Below, piece after piece: positions 54,201-64,000 of a DNA stretch of 64,000 nt. A program made the translations under genes and the position numbers. Source of the stretch: Steinernema hermaphroditum. Lineage: Eukaryota; Nematoda; Chromadorea; Rhabditida; Steinernematidae. The DNA is taken from NCBI GenBank assembly GCA_030435675.1, contig CM059622.1:8370001-8434000 (forward strand), read 5' to 3'. Each line of letters begins with the position of its first letter. The stretch's first letter is position 1. The notes under the pieces were generated by a model, which saw only the letters and a list, made by a program, of their open reading frames with translations, searched no databases and was not told the origin of the DNA.

Positions 54201-55842
54201 CGCTTTATAGAACTCCGATCCTTCGCTAACCGAATTGCAGGTGTAGATGACATTGTCGACATATGTATTTTCAATTATCTGTTCCGCAAACTTCGAATCT
54301 CCCGATTTCCGCAAGTGGTGATTGATTGTAGCAGCAAGTAAGAATGGACTCGCATTAATTCCAAATGGTATTGTTCGGTATCGGTAAGTGACTATGTTTT
54401 CTTCGTTCACTGGCCTTTCCGCGTCTTTAACCCATAGGAACCGCGTTGCATCCCTGTCTTTTTCTTGCAATTTGACTTGAAGAAACGCCTTTTCTACATC
54501 GCTAATCACAGCTATAGTTCCGGTCCGAAATCGTAGTAACATTCCCATGATGAGTGGCAGCATAGTTGGTCCTTGATGGATCGTATCGTTCAGCGATGGC
54601 GCGCCTTTAAAGTGGGCGGAAGCGTCAAATACAATTCGGACTTTTGTTGTTTCCTTCTGCGGTGTAATCACCGGTTGGTGAGCCAAATAATGTACCACTG
54701 TGCTCTCCTCCGCATGCTTGCACTCCAAATTCACTTCTTCTATAACTTCTTTTTCAAGTTGATCCGCGAAAATTTGTTTGTATTGGGAGATAACCCATTC
54801 GTCTGATCCGTACTGCTTCATAACTGACTTTAGGCGTCTAATTGCGATGGCCCAGTTCGTAGGAATCGTTCGATTTTCTCCTTTCCATGGGAATCTCACA
54901 TAGTACCCGTCATCTCGCTTCTGGATCGATTTTCGGAACTTCTTCATGATCTCCTTCTCCAATTTTTCTTTCTCTTCTACCGATGGACCTCCAAATTCAG
55001 ACAGGTCTGCGTCTTCATCCCACTCTTTCGTCATCCTTTCCAAGGCTTCTTGATGAATTTGATCATTCGCAGGTACTGGTTTTTCTTCATCCGTTTCAGC
55101 CACGTTACAGGTAATCATGTTATCTTCATCTTCTCTCGGCGTATCATATTTCCCGGTGATCATAGCTCCAAAAACAGTAGGGATGATGTGAAGTCCAGAC
55201 GGTAATTTGTAGGGCTTTCCGAGTATAAACTCCCAACAGTAATCCGTTCCTATCAGCAACTCTGGGTTCTTCTTCTTGCGTTGCTTCTTCTTCCCTTCCG
55301 ATAACTCCCATTTTAGTTTACGTATGACTTCTGTATCCTTTTCGCTAATTCGGGGTCGAGATATGCCGCTTGCTACGATAGTATCCTTCTCGACAGCTTC
55401 CAAAGTAACCTTCATTCCGGATGACGTCATAAGCTCGATTTTCTTCAAATTAGATGTTTCACGGACTGCAGCTTTTTGTCCAAATGACTGGACGGTCGTG
55501 TTAATCCTTCCAGTGGTTTGCAGGTTGAACTTTAAAGCTGCTTTCGTCGATACGTACGTTCTGTTCGAGCCGGAGTCCAGAATCACGGTAAAGGACTCAT
55601 ATTTCCGTAATTCGCTATTATAGATCATCGCGTCGCCAGAAAGAACGTAAGAGTTGCTGTTCATCGCTGATTCACTGCTCGAGCTGTTCGATTGATCCGT
55701 GCAAAGCACGTGTACAGGTTCTGACGGCTGTGACTTCCCCATTCTATCATTTGATCCATTAGTGATGCGAATTTGGTAGTTCGCTCCACGTGAGTCCGGT
55801 GTTTGTCGATTAACTATCTTTCCAAAGCATATCCAAAGCACA
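51272..55842 (-). mobile_element. Bel/Pao retrotransposon no. 2, partial, between direct repeats
   Basis: Minus-strand element fragment without gag and without its own LTRs. Protease, RT, RNase H and integ­rase are coded from 55841 to about 51755, with an AT-rich tail to 51272. The flanking 1.9-kb repeats are unlikely to be its LTRs (see findings). Confidence 0.8.
51755..55841 (-). pseudogene. Bel/Pao no. 2 Pol polyprotein, nearly open
   Basis: A frame of about 1168 codons (55841-52335) is continued by 198 codons in another frame (52351-51755), so one frameshift lies near 52340. Order: aspartic protease (VILDSGSNRTYVS), RT (VRIVFDASAHFKGAPSLNDT, AVISDVEKAFLQVKL, NTYVDNVIYTC), RNase H (LIICSDANADTMSSCGYLIS, KVIALTDSEITRCW), integrase zinc domain (REEHSTLGQRSLHRS ... 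CVECERYT) and integrase core. The core jumps from TPDLPTRRVV straight to VTCDNAPTFLQG, so the first catalytic Asp region (normally about 60-70 residues) is deleted. The second Asp (TCDNAPTF) and Glu (GGFYERLI) remain. The C-terminus is basic (YNLRPRKKI). No gag upstream. Confidence 0.88.
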
Positions 55843-57736
55843 TCCAGTTCGTCGACGGACCTTCGCCTGTCAACGACAAGCTGGCTCTTTCCCCGCGCGC
55901 TCTGATCTAGGCCCCTCCTGCCCCCTTGCCGCCATTTTTGTTGTATTTAAGGGCGCAGCCCCGTCCAATAAATCTTTCGTGCTTTACGCCCCGGACCCCG
56001 TCGTGAGACCAGCCATTCTTCTTTGGCTTGATGTCCTGAGGTAATTAGCAAAAGAGAGGGGACCGTGAAAGAACGAAAAACAGCTTCACCACAAAAGTGA
56101 AATTTGGGTTACCAGTTCCGATTCGTGCAAAGGATTTTTAGGCTACATTTGATACCAAAACAAGAAACGCGTTGTTAAACACCAAGAAACATAATAATGT
56201 ACAGTTTCGGTGAAATGACTATTTCGTCGTAGTAGTCAGAATCAGCCGGGGTCTCGTAGCGGGGTCTTGCTAAGTAGCAGCACTAAGGAAATGTAGTAAG
56301 TTCGGTTTTCGCTGCGCGTAGCAACAAAAACCGACGGAGAGTTTCCTTATCTTGCTCTACAAGTTCACTCGTAATTTGTGGAAATTACTCTTTTGCGATT
56401 AGCTCCCTCCCATCCCGTTCCTAGTTCATGTTTGGGCTACATGCAGTGTTATAGGTCCGTTCGACGAGATCCGCAAGGCAGTCAGTCCCTTGGTGCCACC
56501 CGAAGTAACGAAATGTTTGCTGAAGGCACTCGAAGCCTCCCGGGAAAAGTCCACTATGGTTCGATACCAGGCGGCGGTCCACAAATTCCACAAGTGAAGG
56601 GAACGAGCCGAAGACCCGCCATCGGAAAGTGAATCTGGCGTATCTGGGATTCCTGCTCAACCAGTCTAGCTCTCTTTCTGTCGTCCAAGCCGCGTCGTCC
56701 GCCCTGGGGCCCATTTCACAAAGCGCAAACGCAAACGCAAAACGCAATTGCGTCGCAATTCAGTGACATGCCTCCGAGCATGTAACTTCCGAACGCAATT
56801 GTAGAATTTGACCCAGAATTAGCTGTTTTTTCGTCCTTTATCACTGTGTCTACCACTTTCTGACTAACACTGGATATTCACCTTGAAAAGTGTTTGGGTG
56901 TTCGCGGCGGGACCAGAGGTCGCAGATGGTCCCACCAAAAACCGGCAAAGTTGGCATAAATCACCCTTCTGTGGTGATCCACAGCTAACCGAACGTGCGA
57001 ACTTTTTAAACTATGACCTGCTGCAGACAGGTCGAACCTGCGAAATTTACTAACATATTAGCCTAAAATCTTCTCAAAATCAGTTTACCGAGGTCTCCCA
57101 AATTGGTACGAACATGCGACATTTACCTAATTGTGGCCCGTTCCTAACATCGGCTTACTATATGTCCGAGTAATTTCTGACAAAAAAAGAAGTGATGTGC
57201 TAGCTAAAACGGCGGCTGTCCGCTGCCAAAGGTGGTCAACTAAAAAGATCTAAGAGTTGCTCGCCAAACCGACCTGTGCGATTCTTCCAAATTGAACCGC
57301 AATAGATCGTGCCACGCGGTACAAAACGATCCGTAAATCCGTCGCAAGTTGTGTCAGCCAAAACAACTGCGATTCCGTTGATACACTAGCTCTTCAAGCT
57401 CGCAGGGACCCGGATGTCGCTGCTTATTGAATCCGCAAAGTGTAGAAGACGAGGGGCACAATGAACGGCTGCTCTTTATTGACCGATCAGAGGCACAAGA
57501 CGACACAGGACGATATAACAGCACGAAGCGACCGATCCGTAGATGGTACGCACAAACACTGACTCAAATGGCGGCCTGCAAAATCCTCCGTGGTCCTGTC
57601 TAGACTGAAGATGACGTTCTTGAATGTTCCGTAGACCGTTGTGCAGAGGATGCGTGTAGACAGTCGAAGTAGACGATAGACTGTTTCTGGGTGCCGTGGG
57701 GGAGAAAAATGGTCGTTAGCGACTGGCTGCGACGAC
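55843..57736 (+). repeat. 1.9-kb direct repeat, right copy
   Basis: It duplicates 49373-51271. Unlike the left copy it runs on without a break into the rest of the GGGCCC-TIR element and the tyrosine recombinase. So the right copy keeps the original right neighbour and the left copy keeps the original left neighbour. Confidence 0.92.
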
Positions 57737-57785
57737 ACTAGCTGCTCTGCGACAAAGAAGAACATGTGCTCCCAAAGACAGAGGG

Positions 57786-58958
57786 ATTCGTAGCAGGGCT
57801 GTGTACACTCTCGACTCTCGACTCTCGGGGTGTTTTTGGCCTCTCGACTCTCGACTATCGACTCTCGACAAATGGCCGAGAGTGGCGAGACGAGAGTAGC
57901 CTTGGTCCCACCACGAAAATTCTGAAATTTTGCTATGCAAACACAGTATGGACGGTTTTCCTAGTTTCTACCGTTTACTCGTCATCACTGTCCGTGTTAA
58001 TCGCTCCGAAAATCGAGTCCTCCCCGTCTTCCAAATAATGTTATCCGGTCTCCCCATGCTTCGCACGACCGGTATTCTGCATCGAGTTCAGTACATATAA
58101 GCTCGTTTTGCCCGTTCACTCTATCAGGAACACTTCCAGAAAAGAAACCTCTGTTTTTACACAACTATTTAACGAGTTACACGTTAATTGCATTGATACT
58201 ACATGAAGCCGGATTAAATACATGGCTGTTAACCTGAATCACTCATTTTCTACCTGGTAGATACATGTTTCATGACTTAAAGGAACCCGGCCATGGAGGA
58301 AAAACCTTTCAAAAAATCTGAAAAATTCTGTGGCCATGTTTTCGAGGTTGCTGAACACGATGGTGAGTGGCGATTCTTGGTTCGATTCTTAATTTAGTCC
58401 TGCTTAGCTAGATTTGCCTGAAAAACCGCCTGTCTGTTTCGATTTTGATTGAGGAATATAAATCGTCTAACCTGCCTGTCTCTTTGCCTAAATTGTTGGA
58501 AAATGATAGGCTAAAAAGGTGAAATTCGAAAAAGAAATAAGATTTCCTCCGTTTTTCCGTATTTCGGTTGTCTCTGGTAGTGTTTGCCACTTTTTGGCGA
58601 TTTTTGATTTTGGCAAATATTTTCTGGCGACTTTTTTTGGTGATTTTGTCGCCGTTTTGTCTTCGCGTTCGTGTAAGGTGGACTACGAGTTGAACTCGGA
58701 ATCAATCCAAAAGGAGTAAAAGCAACTCGTTTGGTCTGCGCGGGTGTGGTCATCCAGATTTATAACGAAAATCTCACTGTATGGATGACAAAGGCATCCA
58801 AATTCGACACTCTCGATTCTCGACTCTCGTCTCGACTCTCGACTCTCGTCTCGGGTAAAAAATCCCACCCGAGAGTCTCGACTCTCGACTCTCGTCTCGG
58901 GTAAAAAATCCCACCCGAGAGTCTCGACTCTCGACTCTCGCACAGCCCTGATTCGTAG
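57786..58958. mobile_element. 1157-bp hAT-type element with perfect 8-bp duplication
   Basis: The element is 57794-58950, with ends CAGGGCTGTGTACACTCTCG and CAGGGCTGTGCGAGAGTCGA (complemented). It is flanked by ATTCGTAG at 57786-57793 and 58951-58958. Both arms hold minisatellites of CTCGACT units. It contains a fragment of the TTAA MITE family (58277-58385). No transposase. Confidence 0.9.
58277..58385 (+). repeat. fragment of the TTAA-type MITE family
   Basis: TTAAAGGAACCCGGCCATGG and TTTTCGAGGTTGCTGAACAC match the left arm of the 20152-20901 MITE at about 85% identity. Confidence 0.75.
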
Positions 58959-60034
58959 TCATTGAACATACAACGCAATTGCGATTTGCGTTTGCGACGC
59001 AATTGTACAACGCAAACGCAAATTTGCTTTTGAGACGCAATTGCGTCATTTGCATTTGTAATTGCGTTTGCGTCGCAATTGCGAATTGCGTTTGTGTTTT
59101 CGCTTTGTGAAATGGGCCCCTGAAGTGGCATTTCAAATTTGAACGTGGCAACAACCCGACCGAATCCATCTGGATCAGCGCGTTCTTAGAAAGCGTCAGA
59201 AGATCTGCGGCGTCTTCTGTGCATCGCATGAAGGTATCCAGCGAGGAAGTCGAATTGCAGGATGGAAGTCACTCGAGACCAAGGATCTTCGGATTATAGC
59301 CTTGTTGGCAATCCTCTACGCAGCCTGTCTCCGTCCAACCGAAGGTCTACGTCTTAGGAAGGAGCACGTGAAGTTTTCAAGTACAGGGATGGAGCTGGTC
59401 ATTGTCAAGGATAAGACAAATAAGGAAGGAAGCTCCAAGATCGTGCCTATTCAGAAGTCGATTTCTCCGTTCTGCCCTGTACAACTTCTTCGTAGATGGA
59501 TGGCAGCTAGCCCGCAGTCGCCGTTCGTATTCCCGAGCCTCAACAGGCCAGAAAACCCCATATCTTACGACGTCGCTCGAAGGGAACTCATACGAGTCAG
59601 CTCGTCGCTCGAATTACGGAGGAACCTGACATTGCATGGATTTCGTGGTGGTTTAGCGACAGCAGCCATTGCCAACGGCGCGCCGATAGACGAAGTAATG
59701 AAATTTGGCAGATGGAAGCGTCGAGAAACCCTGGATGCTTACGTGGAGGTGTCAACCGCAACGGTGCCGATGGCGTCTTCTGTGTTCAATCATCTGTAAA
59801 GCTCTGGTTCCCGTTAACTTGTTGCTAGCCGCTTTGTTCGATCGCTTGTGGTTACCCACTGTTGATTGTTATTACCGAGTTGATTGGTTGTCATTTGATC
59901 GATCTCCTGTTGTTACATGGATCTCTTGTTGGTTTCACCCGCTGTTGGTTGTTATTTCCGAGTGAACTTCATAAAGCATACCTATTGTTGAAGTTAGGAG
60001 GTTGTGTGGATTGGTTGATTCCGTACGGAGATGA

Positions 60035-60336
60035 AATGTACTTTTCGGAGAGAAAAAGAAGGAAAACCGAAACACAGAAGATTCCCCGTGGGAATCGAAC
60101 CCGTAAACTGGTGTGTCAGAGCACTACCCCTCGACCACACGAGTACAGCGTGGCATTGCAATTCAATTCTACTAGTATTGAGTGTCGTGAATTTTGGTAA
60201 TTTCAGGGCCTTGTCTAGGGTGGATACTTTCATTTTGGGCAGGCGAGTTTATGTGTGCTTGACTTCTCAGACACACCCCTACCGTTGTGCCAAATATCAG
60301 CTCGATCTGCGCGTATCACTTGGGAACAGTCCCTTG
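60035..60336 (-). mobile_element. family 1 CAAGGGA end with tRNA-like module
   Basis: It reproduces the right end of the 42319-44691 element: tRNA-like module at 60083-60150 on the minus strand (CGTGTGGTCGAGGGGTAGTG, GGGTTCGATTCCC), then the 190-bp terminal region ending CAGTCCCTTG at 60336. Confidence 0.75.
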
Positions 60337-60340
60337 TTAG

Positions 60341-60539
60341 TATCAAGGAGAAGGCGGCAGTTGATTTCAAGGAGGTTACAGCTGAAACGGAGTTGATTAT
60401 TGACCGGCTCACAGACATACACGAGGACTTACTTGATAACGAATCGGATCTTGAAATGCTTATATCGAGGCAGAAACAGAAGAAAGTTCCAGTCGAAATC
60501 GCAAAACGAGATGTCTCAGTAACTATAACCAGGCGATAG
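60341..60539 (+). CDS. unrecognised coding-like exon beside the family 1 end
   Basis: The plus frame just after the transposon end reads SIKEKAAVDFKEVTAETELI, then IDRLTDIHEDLLDNESDLEM and a stop at 60537-60539. Amino-acid use looks genuine (charged, helical). It may be the last exon of a gene truncated by the insertion. I do not recognise it. Confidence 0.3.
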
Positions 60540-60759
60540 AGAACCCGCGTTTAGGGCAGTTCTCTTTCTCTTCTTTCCCTCGCACCAAGGAAAGCACCAA
60601 GCACTGAACTAAGACTTCGACGCTCCAAAACATAGGTGGCCATCTCGATCTGACTGTGGTGTGGACGAGGCGTCGAGTGTCATCGGCGGTCTCAGGACGA
60701 TTTCAATTTGCGGGAAAATGCGGGACGAAAGCAAATCATAAGTTTCGAAGACCGTGGCG

Positions 60760-61525
60760 ATGGAGATCGTGCTGAACTCGAAGCGATGCCTCTGCGTCCA
60801 TTCGATGCTGCAGGTCGTCGACGTCGTTCTGAAGTCCATCCTGTTCCAACGACAGTTCACTTCAGAACTCGTGGACCGTCTTCTGGAATCCGACGAGAAG
60901 TTCGCCGGCGACTACAACAGGGTAAGTGTGAAGACCATACCGGCGACTAGATGCTTGTCCAGGTAGCCGACGTCCTCCGCGATTGCTTCCGGAGTCGCAA
61001 CCTCGACGCGATCCAGGAAGTCGTCATCGTCGTCGGCCCTTCCTGCTACGCTCCGCGCGAATTCTTTCGAATCCCCATACGGCTCTGCTCCAATGACGCT
61101 TCGAGCAGCGCCTGTGGATCCCACTGCGGAGAGCTCACGGATAGGTCTGCCCAACAGCAAGGACCATTTTCATTTCGATTCAGGGAAGTGAAGGCGTTCT
61201 ACCGAAGTATGATGACGAGGTTCCCCGTTGACTCCTTCAAGAAGCTGAAGAGGACAGATCGGGCGTACATCGCCTTTAAGGCATCCGAGTCGATCGATCT
61301 GTCGTCATTCGAGGAGATCGACACCGAGTAGGACGGGCAAATTCCTTGTGCTTACCTAACGCAACCACCTTCAGAGAGTCGTTCGAATTCCTGGACACAG
61401 GCGAGTCGAAAGCACTTCAAGCGAGGGTAATGCTCAACCACGAGTGCGTGCTCGAGGAAGCGCAGCCGAAAGAAAGATCCTCGTGTTGGTTCCGAGTGAT
61501 CCCGCACTTCAAAGTGGTACCGTAG
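60760..61525 (+). CDS. MAD2L1BP: p31comet / MAD2L1BP homologue
   Basis: Four exons join in frame: 60760-60921, 60963-61144, 61184-61327, 61375-61525 (212 residues). The protein would bind closed MAD2 and help TRIP13/PCH-2 disassemble spindle-checkpoint complexes. Family features: VVDVVLKSILFQRQFTSELV aligns with LLKHIMYQRQQLPLPYEQL of human p31comet; ADVLRDCFRSR then EVVIVVGPSCYAPREFFRIP aligns with VLILLGGNALSPKEFYELDL; the C-terminus CWFRVIPHFKVVP aligns with the WFQAPVTFKGF end, the HORMA-like safety-belt strand. The second intron (39 bp) is a multiple of three and open, so it could be retained. The C. elegans orthologue is cmt-1. A piece of its 5' end is duplicated at 21655-21757. Confidence 0.8.
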
Positions 61526-61681
61526 GAGACTCCGGTCACCCTTTAAACGGCGAATTGAAAATGTTTATTCATCTTCGTCATGAAATACATTATGCGATCG
61601 GTAAAACATCTGCGAAGAGATCGTTGAGTGAAAATATTAGCAAGGATATTCGGAGGTCTACAGTAGGTGAGCGGAGGACAA
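61526..61681. other. gap between convergent genes
   Basis: Only 156 bp separate the p31comet stop from the minus-strand stop of the LDLa gene. The two 3' UTRs probably overlap. No AATAAA was seen. Confidence 0.4.
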
Positions 61682-63899
61682 CTAGAGTTCGAGATGCTGC
61701 TGCTGGCCGACGGCGTGGTCCGCTAGGAGAAGCACCGTATTGTAAATCTGTTTGAGTTGTTCGCGCGTCTGAAAGAGGCACACACTTATTTCGTTCCGTC
61801 GAAACGGCGTTCGTGCGGGGAGTTGAAAGATCACTGTCCGGGAAAAATCAGATATCGGCGTGCGCATCCATCAAAAATGCGCTAACTGCATTTACATAAC
61901 AGAAATCGCGCCAGCACCATGCGTCGTTCAGTTACGGTAGTTCCCGAAGCAACGATCTTTCGAAAGGCACAAACGACGTCGCTTCGCTCTTCACGTGGAA
62001 GACACCTGACTTGGCACTTACTGTTTTGTAGAAGAGACACGTGGTGGCGTCTTCGTCCTCGCCCTGAGGGCAGTCGTTCACTTTGTCACAGAGCTGCTCG
62101 ACGGAGATGCACACGTCGTAGTTGTGGGCGTTGCGTGAGGGACAGAGCATCTGCCGATGACCGCTCTTCGATGCCGGACAGCCTGTAAGCATGGGTTTAG
62201 GGAAATTCTCGCGGCGACTACGCAGAGGTCATTAAAAGTTCAGCGCGGCAGGAGGCAAAGGGTGTGTCAAGCGCACTGATCCCTTTTTCGTGTTACACCC
62301 CGTCGAACAAAACGAAGAGTTGCTGCCACCTTATTAAACCATTTTGGAAGCGACGTTCGCCGTCTACCGAAATTCGGGACACGCGGCGGCGCGTAATCAC
62401 TGTAAAGTTTGTTTTGATTGATTGACACCGCTCTCGCCGTAGAAGACGCGAATAGTGCGACCGCCAAGAATGGGAAGTTTTCTGTCTGAGCGTGTCGGGA
62501 GAACTCTCTGTTTATTCGCTCGACGAGTCTCCCGACAACATTCCGATCGCTTTTCTTCTACACCTTCGAGGAACGGACGAGAGAGCGACGTGAAACCCGC
62601 GAACGTGATCGCAATCGCACTCGTAATTTCTCAGATTAATCGGCCACATTGACACAAATAAAAACAGCGCAATTACAGAAACAATGCGCATCAATTAGCC
62701 TCTCCGGAACTGTCGTCTGCGCCGCCACACGAAGTGCCATTCCCCTCAAGATACCCCGGCTATGTGGATGGCCCCGATGACGTCGTCTCCCCTAAACGAC
62801 CACAAAAAAGCGGAATTCGATTGGGGTCCTGAGAGAACAATTGCATCACTCGTTTGCTTCCACAATCCGTTTACATCCCTCTCGGGCCTCATCCGGGATC
62901 TCCGAGAGGCGCCAAAAGGACCACCCCCACGCCGGCAACTGGTTCGAATGTTGCAAAAGACTGACCCTTACGGCGGAGGCGATGATGGGGTCGGTGCTTC
63001 CGGGCGCCGCCTGAGTGGCGATGTGAGTGGTGAGTGTAGAACTGCCGCGTGGAATGACTGTGACCAGATGGCGCGTCCATCTGCGGTTGTTCATCGGGCA
63101 CGTCCGTCGAGGACGGCGACGGCCTCTCCGCCTCTGGATCAGAATCGGCCTTCTCCATGGGCCTGCAACATACACGCGTAACTCTTCTGGAGATGAGATC
63201 GGATGGTAAGCGCTCGAGGCTATCCCCACTGACCGGTTTTGCACGTTGCGAATAGCGATCGACTTGGCTTCGGCTCCTTCTCTCCTCTCGAAACACTTCG
63301 AGCGATTTATCGCGCAAACGCCAAGAGGACCGAATTTGCTCGAGTGAAAGAAGCAAAAAGTCGGCGGCCACCCTTTGCTCACTTCTATCCCAATCAAAAA
63401 GAAGTCAGAAATCGGAACGCACGAACTATTCCAGAAAAAGCTCGATTCGCACCGTATCGGGCTTCTCGCACAAGTGATTTTAGCAGTAAAGAAATCTGTA
63501 AGAACCAACCTCAGATCGGCCCTGACGTTGAGGATCGCCGCAGGGCTCGAGGACGCTTCGTTCGCGGGGCCATCCACGGAAACTCCGTTCGTTTCGGTCG
63601 CCACGAAGTCGTACTTGAAGTTCTGGAACGTCGCTGCTCCCATCGACTGGCGCAACATTTCAATGGATCTGCAATAGAGTCCATGCAGCTACCGTAACCT
63701 GCAGAACTCACCGGCGTAACGAGTCGATGCTTTTCGGGACCGCGTGGGAAGCGGTCGCCGACGGGGGGGACCGTACCGGAGAAGCGTCGGCGATGAGCGC
63801 CGAACCCAGGATCAGAGCGAAGAGAAGAAGCAGAAGCGACGACAAGTGGTTTGTCGCACGAGCTGCGGCGATCATACGGTGGCGAACGGCTGCAACCAA
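61682..63899 (-). CDS. secreted protein with one LDL-receptor class A domain
   Basis: Five minus-strand exons join in frame: 63899-63712, 63668-63510, 63162-62966, 62182-62022, 61768-61682 (263 residues). A signal peptide (HLSSLLLLLFALILGSALIA, cut near ADAS) is followed by a low-complexity segment, a His-rich linker (GHSHSTRQFYTHHSHRHSGG) and one LDLa domain: six cysteines ending CISVEQLCDKVNDCPQGEDE..TTC, with the calcium-binding acidic residues. A short C-terminal helix (REQLKQIYNTVLLLADH) ends the protein. Signal plus single LDLa near the C-terminus recalls the Jeb/HEN-1 ligand type, but the similarity is too short to claim orthology. The start could be the second Met at 63875. The 783-bp intron (62183-62965) holds no gene I recognise. 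Confidence 0.75.
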
Positions 63900-64000
63900 C
63901 TACCCACATACGGTAGGGTAGGACGGTATTGATCGAAGCTTCTGCGTACTAGGAATCAGCGGAGCGGACGCCGGATTCTGCCTAATCGAGCCGCGGAAAA
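63900..64000. other. window end, upstream of the LDLa gene
   Basis: Probably promoter or 5' UTR of the minus-strand gene. Nothing specific is seen. Confidence 0.3.

Larger units (their letters stand above)
56704..59122. mobile_element. GGGCCC-TIR transposon with CTG target duplication
   Basis: The element is 56707-59119, with ends GGGCCCATTTCACAAAGCGC inverted at the right, flanked by CTG (56704-56706, 59120-59122). Subterminal DNA is built from ACGCAAACGCAATTGCG-type repeats in both arms. The recombinase frame resumes directly outside. No transposase is found; it contains a hAT MITE. A left-end copy (from 50237) exists in the left direct repeat. Ends of this kind occur in PIF/ISL2EU-like elements, but I do not assign it firmly. 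Confidence 0.8.
56452..59799 (+). pseudogene. tyrosine recombinase split by a TIR transposon
   Basis: The N-terminal part (about 56452-56703) encodes RKAVSPLVPPEVTKCLLKAL and, after a frameshift, VNLAYLGFLLNQSSSLSVVQ, a core-binding-like segment. After the insertion it resumes at 59123 with KWHFKFERGNNPTESIWISA. The catalytic part (59302-59799) has LRPTEGLRLRKEHV (Arg), VKDKTNK (Lys), LTLHGFRGGLATAAIANGAP (HxxR), KFGRWKRRETLDAYVE (Trp, Tyr). All catalytic residues are visible. Known relatives integrate circular DNA intermediates. The insertion, one frameshift and an in-frame stop near 59295 make it inactive. Confidence 0.82.
56213..60033 (+). mobile_element. tyrosine-recombinase element (DIRS/PAT- or Crypton-like) inserted in a family 1 arm
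   Basis: A family 1 inner arm (56015-56212, ending ATGTACAGTTTCGGTGAAA) breaks here and resumes at about 60035 (TGTACTTTTCGG, GAAGGAAAACCG), continuing to the CAAGGGA end at 60336. Between lies a recombinase gene split by a TIR element. No clear target duplication is seen, which fits recombinase-type integration. No RT is seen, which favours Crypton over DIRS. Confidence 0.65.

Noticed and set aside
49373..57736. The 1.9-kb direct repeats as LTRs of Bel/Pao no. 2
   Set aside because: They contain pieces of other elements, and the TIR element in them is complete only across the right border. Their termini lack a TG...CA pair and no 4-6-bp duplication flanks the set.
56213..60033. Bacterial contamination because of the phage-type integrase
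   Set aside because: The recombinase is embedded between arms of a local repeat family and carries eukaryotic-type nested transposons. It fits Crypton/DIRS-like elements.

Overview
The window is eukaryotic nuclear DNA, most likely from a nematode or a close ecdysozoan relative. Genes have many very short introns (about 32-60 bp) ending in TTTCAG or TTGCAG. Several start codons lie 1-17 bp after a TTTCAG with no upstream coding exon, as expected for spliced-leader trans-splicing. The LIM-homeobox gene most closely resembles C. elegans lin-11. The species cannot be named from the sequence.

Host genes occupy three islands. Island 1 (1-4 kb): the last exon of an unidentified membrane protein, a complete golgin-84, and a complete glass/che-1-type five-zinc-finger factor. 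Island 2 (12.6-25.1 kb): a PSME3IP1/FAM192A homologue, the mRNA cap N7-methyltransferase RNMT, a 394-residue lin-11/LHX1-type gene spread over 4.3 kb, dCMP deaminase, mitochondrial ATP synthase coupling factor 6 and a TTC14-like TPR protein. Island 3 (60.7-63.9 kb): a p31comet/MAD2L1BP homologue and, on the minus strand, a secreted LDL-receptor class A domain protein. A C2H2 plus CENP-B-HTH gene split by a mariner lies at 33-35.3 kb. For most of these genes I checked by hand that exon phases close across every intron.

The rest is densely nested mobile DNA. From 5.6 to 12.3 kb there is a MITE, a Merlin element with a perfect 8-bp target duplication that is interrupted by a TIR element carrying only a Pao-type gag, and a MULE with minisatellite-like arms. 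At 26.7-29.3 kb sits an apparently intact hAT element with a perfect 8-bp target duplication and a six-exon, 627-codon transposase frame. From 35 to 60 kb there are mariner and RTE remnants, a decayed Bel/Pao element with a phlebovirus-Gc-like env, a second Bel/Pao fragment flanked by 1.9-kb direct repeats, and a tyrosine-recombinase element split by a TIR transposon that itself holds a hAT MITE.

The most unusual signal is a set of related terminal-repeat elements whose ends begin CAAGGGA. They carry, about 150-200 bp inside each end, a tRNA-like module with A-box and B-box motifs that always points inward. At least four sequence families occur here, partly nested in one another, and one has turned flanking env sequence into an inverted duplication. 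I know of no named transposon class that combines these features.
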